From NCBI RefSeq assembly GCF_011075055.1, contig NC_058152.1, positions 10,354,001-10,418,000 of the forward strand: a stretch of DNA of 64,000 nt, in the 5' to 3' direction. The position numbers were made by a program, and so were the translations under genes. Source of the stretch: Mangifera indica. Its lineage: Eukaryota; Streptophyta; Magnoliopsida; Sapindales; Anacardiaceae. A model generated the notes under the pieces. It saw only the letters and a program-made list of their open reading frames with translations. It was not told the origin of the DNA and did no database searches. How positions within the stretch are numbered: the first letter of the stretch is position 1; each line of letters begins with the position of its first letter. Below are positions 24,220 to 37,029 of this stretch, piece by piece.

Positions 24220-25330
24220 TATAGAGTGTTGACTAACCTCTATTAAATCTAATAAAATGAAGTTATTTTAATTTATTTTTTATTTTAAAAAATGATGAAT
24301 AAAAGAAAGTGACAAGAAAAAATTAAAGGACAAATTTCTGAAAAAATAAAATAAAAATGAAATGGCCAAAGGACTATTTCCCACCCAAAGTATGTTTATT
24401 TTTCAAGTTTTTTTCTGTTAATTTTGAAAATTTTATTTATCTATCCATGGACCGTTAAAATTAACTAAATTTATTAGTCATATAATTTTCCTCTCTAACC
24501 CCTAAAAACTAACAATTTTCTCCCAACCCAAGTTTTTAAAAACTGTGTTTTCCCCCTAGGGTTTCCAAACTTTTAGCTTTTATTTTTTGATGACGACCGA
24601 CGATCTCCAAATATCTACTCTTCCTCTCTGGTGCCTCCCCCTTTCGACTGTGTATCTTTCGACATTGTGTGGCATCGTCATCGATGAAGACAAATTATCT
24701 TTATCTCTGACGAAAAGTTTTCATCGTCGATGAAGATGCCTCGTCTTTGTCGATGACAAAGTCATACGACGTAGAAAGATGCATGGTCAAAAGGAGGAGG
24801 CGCTAGAGAGGAAGAGTAGGTGCTTAGAGATCGCCCGTCGTCACCGAAAAAATTGCATCTGAAATTTGGAAACCCTAAGGGAAAATACAGTTTTTGAAAA
24901 TTTGAGTTAGAAAAAAATTGTTAATTTTTAAGGTTTTGGGAGAAAATAAAATCAAATTTAAGTTTATTTTTAATATTTTAGATAAAATAATGATTTTATT
25001 TTTAAAATTATTAAGTTTAATGGTTCATAAATAAATAAATGAGATTTTCAAAGTTAATAAGAGAAAATTTGAGAAGTGAGCATACACTGGGTGGGAAATA
25101 GTCCTTTTGGCCAAATGAAATCTTATGAATATATGAGCAACATATGAAGTATGGTCTCCCTTGTAGGTCCATAAATTAATTAATTTTGTCAGGCCCAGAA
25201 AATTTATCTTCAAACTTTATTTATTTTAGTATTTTAATAAATCAGTCTCATGATTTGATGTTTGATAGTTCCTTGACGTACTTACAATCAAATTATGTGT
25301 GCCCCATTTTTATTAATTAATTAAATATTT
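24220..25330. repeat. Segment D0: most diverged copy of repeated segment D
   Basis: It matches 35,850-36,310 plus 42,001-42,090, and 45,570-46,110. Shared words are GATGAATAAAAGAAAGTGACA, AAGTATGGTCTCCCTTG and TCATGATTTGATG. It carries its own insertion (E5) but lacks both the 104-bp element E12 and the 5.7-kb MULE found in segment D1, so it preserves their pre-insertion site near 25,230. Confidence 0.8.
24364..25112. mobile_element. E5: MULE-type non-autonomous element, 749 bp
   Basis: Best-preserved copy of the family. Ends GGCCAAAGGACTATTTCCC and the complement of GGCCAAAAGGACTATTTCCC are bounded by the perfect 9-bp target duplication AAATGAAAT (24355-24363 and 25113-25121). The core (24,590-24,850) is rich in GACG/CGTC words and contains no long ORF. 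It is inserted in segment D0 only. Confidence 0.92.
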
Positions 25331-25853
25331 ATAAAATTTATTATTATATAGTTAAATAATTTTAAATTAAAAAAATAAAATCTAATTAAATAATAACAAT
25401 ATGTATACAAAACAAATATTGTTTTAAAAATAATTCCATTCTTTCTAATGATTAAATTTTTTTAGAAAAATATTATCAACTTAATGTTTTAAAAGAATAT
25501 CAGAATATTTGACATCATCAATCCTAGATTTTACAGGTCACATTTGTTTACAAGCTTTTGTTTTGTTGAACGTGAGTTAAGCTAACTCATGATCGAATTT
25601 ATGTCCGGTTTGAAATATTAAATTTAAGAATAAGTTTTAATTTGATAATTTAACTCTAGATTAAGAGTTTGCTAACAATTTTTCATTGGATTTTTTTTTT
25701 GGTAATTTTTTTTAATGATTTTTTATTTTTTTCTTCAATGATTTTTTTGATATTATTGTTCATTATTCAAATTAATTCGAATTCAAATTTAAGCTAAAAT
25801 TATATATTTAAATCAAATTTAAACTAGTCTTCATTCCAATAATTTATGTATAT
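25331..25853. other. AT-rich spacer between D0 and E6
   Basis: Contains the small AT-rich repeat core near 25,340-25,400. No gene found. Confidence 0.5.
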
Positions 25854-25862
25854 AATTTATAA

Positions 25863-26624
25863 AGCCAAAAGATTATTTCCCATCCAAGTTTTATTGTAAA
25901 GACGAATATATATTTACAGAGTCTTAAAAACTCAAATACTCACCCATGATAAAATTTTTATTAAAAATTTTAGTTAATGTTAGAAGTAAAATTATCATTT
26001 ACTAAAAAATTAAAGTTTTATTTATTTACTCCCCCAGGTTTAAAAATCTCAAATTCCACCAACCAAAATTTTTAAGTTTTGAAAAGTGACTATTTCACCC
26101 CTAAATCCATAGATTTTCTTTCTTCCCTCACTGACAACCATCTTCAGTGATGGTGACCTTTGGAAACGTGATAGGAGAGCCAGAACTATCTCTGATAGAG
26201 TTCTTGCATCTCCGTCAATAAAGAGACAAAGAGACATCATCTTTTCATATCCAATAACAAAGAGACGAAGAGGCATCATCTCTTCATCTCCATTAATGAA
26301 GAGATGATGTCTCTTCGTCAAAATCCAAGAAGAGACCTATTGTCGGAGATGGTCGGTAAAGGGAGAAAGAAAACCTAGAAATTTGAAAGTAAAATAATCA
26401 CTTTTTAAAACTTAAAAACTTTGAGTAAAAGAAAACTATGAGATTTTTAAATCTAGATAATAAAATATGATAAAACTTTAATTTTTTAATAAATAACGAT
26501 TTTACCCTTAATTCTAACTAAGATTTTTAATAAAAATTTTATCATAAGTGAGTATTTAAGTTTTTAAGACTTTATAAATATGTATCGTTACATTAAAATT
26601 TGGGTGAAAAATAGTATTTTGGCC
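25863..26624. mobile_element. E6: MULE-type non-autonomous element, 762 bp
   Basis: Ends AGCCAAAAGATTATTTCCC and the complement of GGCCAAAATACTATTTTTC. Flanks AATTTATAA (25854-25862) and AAGTTATAA (26625-26633) match in 8 of 9 positions. The core has several GAGACGATGATG-like repeats (26,200-26,320) rather than the CGTCGTC words of E1. Confidence 0.83.
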
Positions 26625-26639
26625 AAGTTATAATTTTAC

Positions 26640-27310
26640 AAAAGATATCAAAAGTTTATTACAGTACAGTACTACATCAACTAGTCTTGAAGGAACAAAA
26701 TCGGTGACAAAATTGAACACGAAGAATGATTGGTTGAGCAGTATTTCCCACGTGTGCTATATCAACTAGTCTAGAAGGAAAAATCCGATGCCTATTGAAT
26801 TTTTGTGGATTTTAAGGACACGTGTTTTTGTTTTTGTCACTTGACCGACCACAAAACCAAAACCAGCACCTCGAGTGGGCGGTACTCCTCTTTGACTACT
26901 TCCAAGTTTTGGCCGGTAGTATTGGATTCATGTTGAATTAGTACAAGTTTGCTTGTCATTTCAATTCAAATAAATCCAAATTAAACTAATCTATACCAAA
27001 TTTGATTTTAAGAGTTGGAAAGATATTAGGTTTGCCTAGCTCGTGGATTTAAAAAAATTTGATTTAAATATATTAAAATAATATTATTTTAATTAATATA
27101 CATTAAAATAATATCATTTTAATTAATTTTGACTCAATTATAATATTAAATTCGAATTGATTTGAGAGGAGTTCAAACCTAAGTTTAAGTTTGTCTCCTT
27201 TCAAGCCAAATCGTACTTGAGTTGATTCAAACTTAAATATACCTCTATATGTCAATATTTCTCTTTGAACTTTCAATAGTATTTGATTATACACGACGAG
27301 TATGAACAAA
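26640..27310. repeat. Segment C0: diverged copy of repeated segment C, without the hairpin element
   Basis: It shares TTGACCGACCACAA, CCAAAACC, CTCGAGTGGG and TCTTTGAACTTTCAATA with C1 (30,340), C2 (42,546) and C3 (46,571). It lacks the roughly 1.1-kb palindromic block present in the other three, and also lacks the MULE-type insertions E7/E8. The downstream half (27,055-27,300) matches the end of C3 (49,015-49,300). Confidence 0.75.
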
Positions 27311-28042
27311 CATAATTAAAATGATATATTATTATATTATTTTATAATTTTAAATTCAAGATTAAGTAAACGATTAAATTACTTAATTATATAATAAAAT
27401 ATCACTTTATTTGTGTCAATTAATACCCCCCATTTGTATATATGTTATTATTTTGAGATTTGTTCTTACAATTTTTTTGTTTCCTTTACATGCTTGTAAA
27501 TAACATATCCCATAATCTTGTTTAAAAAGCACATAGTATGATGGTTCATGGTTCAATTAGTTCAATCGGATAATTGATCAGTTCAACTTATTACCAAATT
27601 ATAGTAAATAGATTTTACTTAAAAATTTATAAAAAATAAAATCAATCAAAATACTCATATCTATAAAGATTAGAACATATAATTTTTGAGTAACAATTAT
27701 TCATTTGATTTCAATAAAATAATTAAAATTATAAAAACATAGAAGACATTTTAATAGATATGAGATTCTTTTTTAATTTTATTTTTGAACTTATTTTTCC
27801 TTAAAAACTTCTAAAACTTCATCTAATCTAATAAAAAATAATCAAATTACATAAAAATAATTAAATTTTCAAAAAAATTCAAAATTTTGGTCAAACTCTG
27901 TTTTGACCAGTTTATCCGATCAAACCCAATTTTTGATCAAATTAATACAAAACTATTTTATTATATTAATCAAATCAAATTTGGAGTTGGTTTTCGGTTC
28001 AACTAGTTGAATCGATCAGTTTGATCCGGTTTTAAAATCATT
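27311..28042. other. AT-rich intergenic region
   Basis: One copy of the small AT-rich repeat (27,325-27,410). No coding signal in the remainder. Confidence 0.45.
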
Positions 28043-28735
<693 letters not shown>

Positions 28736-30730
28736 AATATAGTAATATCACTAAACCAATGTTGGTCCAATGAAGTAGTGAATAATTATAATCTAAGTGT
28801 TTTTATGTTTATTATCATTCAAATCAACAGTGTAAGCTTTGCAATTTTGGAAAAACAAATTTTCATCCAATGTATTAAAATATTTTTAATTGTTTAATCC
28901 TTAAATATGAAATCGTAGTTAATTAATCTCGTAGTCATGTATGTTCATTAATAGGGGGTTGGGTTCATGTCTCTGCTATTGTGATATTTTACGCTAATGT
29001 TATGTTGATGTGTGACCCAACAATTAAATCTTAAATTCGAACAGATTTAGGTTTTGATTCTAAGTCAAAGAGCGAGTTGAGGCTATTGAACTGCAAAAGG
29101 TTGTTTTGGTCTTTCCTAGATGACACATATTTTATATGTGTTATTAAGTGATTGATTTCGAATTAAAAATAAAATAACACTTAATCATATTATAATATAT
29201 CATGTATATACTTATTTTATATATATATATATAAATAGATATATGCAATATTACTCGATATAAATAAAGGTAAAAGAATGTTGACTTTAATGGAAATGTA
29301 ATAGTAAACTTTCTTCATTGAATTATTTTCTTCTCTTTGGCAAAATTCCATGAAGTTAGTCAAGAAAATCCCAGATTTTATGTCACAAATCAAGCTAACT
29401 ATTTTATTCTAAATCATATATAACAAAGTCTAGGCTTAATTGGACTTGAAAATGAAGGTCAAAAGGCATTTTGAGCGCTAATAGTATAGAATATTTTTAA
29501 TTCTATCAATTAAATACTATAAACTCTGAAAAATCAACACAAAAAATTCACAATAGTCAATTTTGATCCTTTGATAGTGGCCTATGCTCATTTTTGCTCT
29601 TAATTTTGACTTTGACTATTCTCACCTTGTCTATATTGGCAAGAGTTTTGTAGTCATACTACAGGGCTCTCCTATTTGTTCTTATTAGTAGGATGGTGTG
29701 ACGGTTGTTGCAAAAACTAAGATACAAGTTTGGAAGGAAATAGTGGTCGGTGTATATTTGAGAGGGACGTATCATATTATTATGAGTGACAAAATTTTCT
29801 GCTCAAAGTTTGGTCTTGAAAGACTTTTTTTGATGCCTTGATTGTATAATTACCATATTACCCTTCTTGTATGCACTTCTAGGATGAAAGTCTTCATGCA
29901 TTTTGTGTGATGGTTCTTTTTGAATTCTAACTTTAAACTGTATAATAGATTACATACGTTCTATCAAATAGAAATTTGTATTGAAACTGTAAAATTATAG
30001 AGTTAATCAAATTTTGCAGATTCAACAACACAAAAATTAATGAAAATTCACAGATTGATAAAGCATAAAATTTATTTTCATTCAAATGACGTAATCACAT
30101 TTAGTCTTATAAAGTTGGGAATAATCATTTGGTTATTATAAGATAAAAGATAATTAGATAATTTTATTAATAAAAATAACATAATTTACAATTTATAATT
30201 TTTATTTAAGGGTAATTTGGATATTTTATTTTTAAAAGGGCAAAATTGTTATTTCAACCTTCGACTTATAGGTGGCATTTTGGGCTGATTAAACTTAATG
30301 GGTGGCATTTTGTCTTTTCGTCAAACCTTGCGTGTTTGGTCTTTAGTGTGTTACGTAAAGTAGATTATCATCACAAAGTTCGTTACAATAAGATACTATC
30401 AACTCATAAATTTTAAATTTGTAACCGTAAATGAATGCTGTCAAGAAGGAACAAAATCCGTGACAAAATTGAGATTTATGGCACGTGTTTCCAAAATTGA
30501 ATTTGACTAATCTCATGGCTGTTGAATTGTAGCGAGTTCCAAGGAAATGTGTTTCCGTTTTTATCTTTGTCTTTGTTACTTGACCGACCACAATACCAAA
30601 ACCAACCCTTCGAGTGGGTCGGTGCACCTCTTTCACGACTCCCAAGTTCTGCCGGTGGGATTGGCTTTAAGCCAAATTGGTCCAAGTTTGTTTGTCAGAC
30701 CAATTGAAATAAATCTAATTTTTTTTTTCT

Positions 30731-31374
30731 AAACTGAATTTAAGTTTAAGACTTTTATATTTAAAGGGATATTAATTAAAATAGATATAAAAATTTTTAT
30801 TTAAATTTTTTAAAATAAATTTTGAATGAATTTATTTTTTTAAGTAAATTTAATTTTTATTTCAATAATACTCCTCTTTATTAATTACTTTAGATTCAAT
30901 ATAGTTTTTCGCCAGTAACCTTTTCTTTTAGAGTTGTGTTATCATATTGATGATACGTTTGATAACTTATAAACCGAATATTTAAAAACTTATTAGAAAA
31001 CATATCAAATTTTTATGTAATTATTTATATGTATAGGTTGAAATGAAAAATGAACACAAGTGCAAAGAGTTTGTGTGGGTGCAAAAGATGCGTGCAGATG
31101 CAAAAAGTACATGCAAATGCATGTGGATGTGTGAAGAGTGCTAGTGCGAGTGCGAAGTGTGTTTGTGAATGTGAAGAGTGTAAGTGGGTGCACGAAGAAT
31201 ATGAGTGTACACTAAATATGTGTGCAGTGTGAAAATATATTATATATATATATTATTATTTTCACATTGCACACACATTCATCATACGATCGAACACACT
31301 CTTTGCACTCGCTCTATATATATAACAAGAGTGCAATGAATTGCACACACTTGCACGCACTTCTTTGCACTCAT

Positions 31375-31438
<64 letters not shown>

Positions 31439-31890
31439 GTTATAGTATTTTCATTCTACACATGCATTCTTCTCGCACTCACACTTTTCACGCCCTTACA
31501 TGCACTTTTTGCACCCACATGCACTCTTTGCACCCTCACACACTCTTCGCACTTATGTTCATCATTTCATTTCGATTTGTACCTATCAATAATTAAAAAA
31601 AATATATATCGATCTTCAAATAAGTTTTTGAATGTTTGGTTTATAAGTTACCGAACGTATCATCAATATGATGATGCAGAAGTATGCTCCAGAAAAAAAG
31701 GTTGCCGACGAAAAACTATATAGAATTTGAGATAATTAGTAGAGAGGGGTATAATTAAAATAAAAATTAAATTTTCTTAAATATGTAAATTCATTCAAAG
31801 TTTGCCTAAAAATGTTTAAATGAAAACTTTCGTGTCTATTTTAATTAATGTCTCATATTTTAAAATTTGAATTTAAAGGATGTTCAGTTT
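30731..31890. mobile_element. H1: long hairpin (inverted-repeat) element, about 1.16 kb
   Basis: The two halves are inverse copies. AAACTGAATTTAAGTTTAAG, GATATTAATTAAAATAGA, TTGAATGAATTT and TTCAATATAGTTTTTCG on the left recur as complements on the right. Each arm exceeds 450 bp. The inner arms hold GTGCAAAGAGT/ACTCTTTGCAC-type repeats, and the centre holds a (TA)n run at 31,377-31,436. No ORF beyond repeat-encoded ones. No clear target duplication, so the outer limits are approximate. Confidence 0.75.
31377..31436. repeat. (TA)n microsatellite in hairpin H1
   Basis: About 30 uninterrupted TA units near the hairpin centre. Confidence 0.95.
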
Positions 31891-31978
31891 GTCAAACTCA
31901 GAAGGCTAAAAAATTTGATTTGAATTGATTAAAACAATGTCATTTTGATTAATATGCAATAAAATAATATCATTTTTA

Positions 31979-32600
31979 TTTGTCAAAATATGAAGTGGAA
32001 GCTTGATTATGTGAAAATTTATGTGAAGAAAGTAAAAGAATTCAATTAGAGTTTAATTTCCTCTTATTTTTAGTTTTCTAATTGTTTAGGAGTTTTATTT
32101 GTTTTAAGAGTTCAATTTTATTGTCTTTATGAATTATAATTATATTAAAATTATTATTTAGAATTATTATTATTCTAAAAATTGGAATTGTTATTATCTT
32201 AAATATTAGGTTTGTTATTATTTTATTTAGATTAGGACTATAAATAAACGTGTAAGCCCTAAAATATTAGGGTCACATTTACATAATGAAATTGTGAGAT
32301 TTTTTCTCTTGATTATTTTGAGGAATTGTGAACTTATCAAAAATATTTTCTTGTGACGTTCAAATTTTACTTATCACTCTCATTTTTATCTATTCTTGAG
32401 TGTGATGTGAACCTATACATTTGGTATATGTCAATTATGAACATTGAATCAAAGTTTTTATACTTTTGGTTTGTGTCAATTATAGGTATTGGATTAAAGT
32501 TTTCTTTAATTTGAAATCTAATTTAACTTTTCGAGGTTCCTAGCTTTCTTACTTATAAGTAAGGTCTCATAGTTCATATGTGAGGTTCGCATCAACCTAG
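31979..32600 (+). mobile_element. Possible solo LTR or LTR fragment
   Basis: Starts near TGTCAAAATATGAAGTGG and has a TATA-like CTATAAATA at about 32,229. It then reads TGTAAGCCCTAAAATATTAGG and a leader-like segment with two direct repeats of GTCAATTAT. It is absent from the second A copy. No internal retroelement domains and no convincing target duplication. Confidence 0.35.
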
Positions 32601-33880
32601 ATCTATTGACAGTTGCAAATATAGAAATTGAGATCACAATTTGGTAGGTGCAATAAAAGACAAGGTTTCAATGGCTATGGATAGGGTTTCAATTGTTAGC
32701 TAAAAGTCACGAGTCCCTTTTAGCAGTCATCGTGAGGTTTCATGTCTTTCACAATTGTCATATGACCTCCAACGTCCTACCCTAACACAAAAATCAACTT
32801 AATCACAGACAAACTCCACTCGTGACTCACTTTGTCACTTTCTCCCACTTCAACAGTATCCCATCGTTTTCTCTCTTTACTCATACTTGCACTTCCTCTC
32901 TCAAACCCTCCATTTCTTCCTCTTCTCCATCATCGTAACAACAATCATCTTCACCTCAACTTCCTCACAATCTCTAACAACAACCTTAACACTCAAAGAA
33001 ATATTGCCATCAGTCAATCGATAGATATAGTTTTAAAGTCAAACCTAGGGTGAGAAAATATTAATCAGTTCATTTTAATTAATGTGATAGCGAATAACAT
33101 GTTTTAGTATAAAAAGAAAAAAAAAAACAGATGTATAATTGTGAATGTTTTCAACATTCACATTTATCATGAATTGTGGCGTATGGTATTTGATTAGTAG
33201 CATATAATATATGACTTTTAAAAGTTATTATTCTTAGTATGTTATAATTGACCCACTAACATATATTATGAAATTTTTTTTTTTTTATAATTTTTTATTA
33301 ATTTTCTAAGTATCAAAGTCATGTAAATACAATGTCAAAGATTAGTCTAAGTAGTAAAAGGTCAATAGTCATTTGCAACAACAAAGTTTATCTCTAATTT
33401 ATCTTATCCGTAATTACGGAACGGAGTGGCCACAACCTTAAAAAAAAAAAAAAAAAAAAAGTAAAAAACAAGTCATGTAAATACCCATATGCAAAAATCT
33501 TATTATTAAATTATTTTAACGTCGGGGTTGAGTGGATTTCCAGATGCGGCAACATGAAGCTGAAGTTGCCAAATTAATTATTTTATTTATTTCTCCACTT
33601 TCATTTTCTTCTGTTTGAATACAGTGAATTTAATCTGCAAATTGAAGTGCTTGCGTGTTGTAAGAGAATGGGCAATGAAAATAGAATTTGCCCCATTTTC
33701 TAAATAAATAAAATAAATTTGACCCTTTTTTCTTTTTCTCTAATTCGATTCATGTGGTCATATTTTAGCATAAAGGTTTTGTTTGTCTTCTAATAAACTA
33801 TTTTTTGTGGGCAAGTCGTTCCTTGTTTTGGCCCTTCAAGGAAGTTTGAATGGACACTATTAATAATTATATATATATAT

Positions 33881-34557
33881 AAAAGACTAAATGATTGTTT
33901 TTCACTAATGTTTGATGACTTATTTTTTAAGTTAAAAAATTAAATTTTCACATCTCATTTATTTTTTTTAAGTGAATTTGTTTAATTTTCTTAAAAATAA
34001 TAAAATTATTTTTATTTAATTATAAAATTATCATCAATATTTAATATAAATATCAATTTATTAGTATATCCTTGTTAGTTAAAAAATTATCATTTATACA
34101 ATTTAAAAAATTAAAATTTTAACAAATTTTTAAATGTTAAATTTGGGCTAGTTCTTTGAGAATGTAATAATCAATTTTCAAACTATCACAGTGTATATTG
34201 AAAAACTATCAAATTTTTTCAAAAACAACCTTAATTTTTATTCAAATTTCCAAAACTCTTCTAAAATTTTCATTAACATTGATATTATCAAAAATTGTAA
34301 TTCACCCCCAAAACTTTGAAGAAGGAAAATAGAAAAATAAGGAAAAAATAAAAATAAAAAGAATAAGTAGGAAAAGAGATATAGAAAGAATTAAAAAAAG
34401 AAAATAAAAAAATTATATAAAATGACTTTTATGTTTTTTTATTTAATCAAATTTTCTAATCAAAATAGATAATAGGTGAAAATTTGATTTTTTTTTAACT
34501 TAAAAGATAATAATTATTATATCGACAAACCTTGGGTGTAAAATAATCTTTTGACCT
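33881..34557. mobile_element. E11: diverged MULE-type element in segment A
   Basis: The left end AAAAGACTAAATGATTGTTT and right end (complement of GGTCAAAAGATTATTTTAC) are inverted. Inner terminal words match the family (GTTTGATG against CAAACCTTGGGTG). Its counterpart in the second A copy (54,324-54,558) is shortened by an internal deletion, so the insertion predates the A duplication. Confidence 0.6.
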
Positions 34558-34739
34558 GTATAAAATAGATTTGATTATAGTTCTAATTAATATTATAATC
34601 ACCCACTGAAAGTGATTAATAAAAAATTAAAATAATTAAAGGTATAAATTTAGGAGGAGAATCTTACAACATCCTTATTTTAATTTGCCCTATTTTTTAA
34701 AAAATTAAGATGTCGATCACAACCTTATACATTCTAGAT

Positions 34740-35060
34740 AATTTTTTATAGATAAAAAATGATACGTATTATGATATGTATTATAATTAATACGATATAA
34801 TAGACTTATTGTATAATACAATACGTATTATCAATATAGATCGATATATATTTTAGAGAAAATAATAATATAACAGGGTGTACATGAAAAATTTTTAAAT
34901 TTTAAAGGTGTTCATGATATTTTTCAATATCAGTTATATATTTTTTATTATTTTATTTATACTTAATTATTTTATTTTTTAAAAGTGGTATCACATGATA
35001 TGATATAATACTCAATACATGATATGTAAAATTAAATTTTTAATACATGATTTGACTATC
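34740..35060. repeat. Dispersed repeat R, copy 1
   Basis: Matches 61,870-62,190 in the same orientation: ATGATACGTATTATGATATG-type words, then AGAAAATAATAATATA, then ATTATTTTATTTTTTAAAAG, then GATATGATATAATACT. No ORF. Its relation to a known family is unknown. Confidence 0.6.
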
Positions 35061-35138
35061 ATGATCCACAATAATATCTAGACATGGCAATTGGGCATGG
35101 CTCATGGGATTTCCAGGTCTGGCTGTGGATTTTAATAT

Positions 35139-36307
35139 TAAGCGCATGGATTGGCCTGGCTCAGCCCGAACTGACCCAATATTATTTATAAATTTAAAAA
35201 AAAAAAAGGGGCAGAAGCTAGGATTCTGTCTGCCACAAGCATAAACCTTTAATTTTTTTTTATATGAATCAATCAAAATCTTTTTTATTTCAAATTTTAT
35301 TAACAAATCTCTCAATGTCAATTTTTTCATTATATTCTTAATCTCATTTTATCTCATCAACTCTATTTTGAAAATCATCTAAATTTGTAAATAATAATTT
35401 TTTGTGTTTATAATTTTATTTTCATTTTAATTTTATCATTACAAATAGATTCAATATCAAATGAATTCAAAAAGTTATATGTTAAGGATGAGTAGATAAA
35501 TAGTATGGTATATATATTTTTATTTATATATATAATTATACAGTATGTAAATTAATTTATTTATGTTATCTTATAAATTTATAATATTTTTTATCATGTA
35601 ACTACAGTATTTCTCTGTCACAAGTGAGAGATTATAAATAAAATGTTTAAGGTACTGTATTCAATTTTAATAATTAAAAAATAATTTATGTTCAAAAGTT
35701 TTATGATAAATAAAAGTTGTTATGGATCAGAAAATATTCACCTTGAACATGATTTGAATGAAAATTGTGTTGAAAACACTCAATTTAATGGAAAAATCTA
35801 TCATTTTATGATAAAATAAATAAGACTTAGCTATATTTATATAATCCATAGCACGTTGACATTAATATTTATTAAACCCAATAAAATAAAATTATTTTAA
35901 TTAATTTTTCTATTTTGAAAAACGATGAATAAAAGAAAGTGACATGAAAAAAATAATAATAAAGAAGAAGGGCATAAAAAGGGTTTCCATTAGAAAGTAT
36001 AAAATTATTTGTATTAGTTTTTTTTTTTTAAATAAATCTGATAAAAAACTTATAAATTTTGAAGATATGATACAACTAATTTTTATCAGCATATAAAGTA
36101 TGGTCTCCCTTGCAGATCCATAAATTAATTAATCTTGTCACCATATAACATGAAGCCTAGAAAATTTATCTCCCAACTTTATTCATTTTAGTATGGCAAA
36201 AAGATTTATTCCCACCCACGGTTTGTTGAATGACAAACTGGTACCCACTAAGGTTTGGGATTCAACAAACCTTTAGTGGGAATAAGTCTTTTTTGGCCTT
36301 TTGGTAT
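35139..36307. repeat. Segment D1, left part (continues at 42,001-42,545)
   Basis: Collinear with D2 (44,863-46,570): TTAAGCGCATGG, GGCAGAAGCTAGG, TCTGCCACAAGCA, CAGTATTTCTCTGTCACAA, TTGTTATGGAT and AGTATGGTCTCC. It is interrupted by the 5,684-bp MULE, after which the match to D2 resumes exactly at TTTAATAAGTCCATCTC. Confidence 0.9.
36195..36298. mobile_element. E12: 104-bp MULE-type micro-element
   Basis: Almost entirely two inverted ends: GGCAAAAAGATTTATTCCC and the complement of GGCCAAAAAAGACTTATTCCC. Flanked by TTTTAGTAT (36186-36194) and TTTTGGTAT (36299-36307), 8 of 9 matching. The same insertion is present in D2 (45,911-46,011) but absent from D0, which keeps a single target copy. Confidence 0.88.
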
Positions 36308-37029
36308 TTTAATAAGGGGAAATTATAAAAAATGGCCAAAATACCCTTCCACTAAGCAAAAATACTCATGACTTTTTTTTAAATACCAAAATTACCCTTC
36401 CTCTCATTTATATAAACCCTCCTCACTCACTAAGAGGGGTTAAATAAAATTTTATTAAAATTAGGGGGTATTTTGATAGTAAATATTGTAAGGCCATTTT
36501 GATATTTCTTTATTTTATAAATTTTTCTAAAATACCAAAATTACCCTTCTCCTCATCTATATAAACCCTCTTCAGTCATTTTTATTATACACACTTCTCA
36601 TATCACTCAAACACTCACTCTCAATCTTATTTTTATTCAAAATCAATTAGTAGGGTTTCATTCAGATGAAAGAAGTTCGTATTTTTGAATTCGATTTGAA
36701 AAAAGACTATTCATCAAAAAAAGGTATTTATATCAATTTTAGCCTAAAAACTTAATTTTATTTGTTAAGTCTAGTTTATATGTTATAATATAGGGGTTAA
36801 ATAAAATGTTAGACAAATATAGGGGGTTAAATATAATTTTAGATAAATATGGGTTTTTTTTTGATATTATACAATATATAAACGATTTATATAACATGTT
36901 AAGAATAGATAGATATTGCTTTGATACAAGACAACATACAAGAGTGTTAAATAAAGAAAGAGATAATTGAGGGGTCAAATGAAATATTATTAAAATTGGG
37001 AGGCATTTTGATATTAAACATTGTAGGAG

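Larger units (their letters stand above)
30340..31900. repeat. Segment C1: copy of segment C lodged within A
   Basis: It starts TTACGTAAAGTAGATTATCA, the same as C2 and C3, and contains the CCGACCACAA block and the hairpin element. It has no MULE-type insertion at AAGATACTA (near 30,390), so it shows the pre-insertion site of E7/E8. Confidence 0.85.
28826..34760. repeat. Segment A: first copy of a segmental duplication (partner 51,628-54,770)
   Basis: Collinear blocks 28,826-29,880 and 32,600-34,760 match 51,628-52,790 and 53,040-54,770. Shared words include GTGTAAGCTTTGCAAT, GGGTTCATGTCTC/GGGTTCGTGTCTC, TTCCATGAAGTTAGTCAA, CCTAGATCTATTG and TGCGGCAACATGAAGCT. The intervening 29,890-32,590 (segment C1 plus an LTR-like piece) is absent from the partner. 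ORFs in 32,832-33,053 and 53,142-53,474 are not conserved as proteins between the copies. Confidence 0.85.

Noticed and set aside
32832..33053. Ser/Leu-rich ORF resembling a signal peptide
   Set aside because: Its counterpart in segment B (53.2-53.5 kb) does not conserve the frame; composition-driven.
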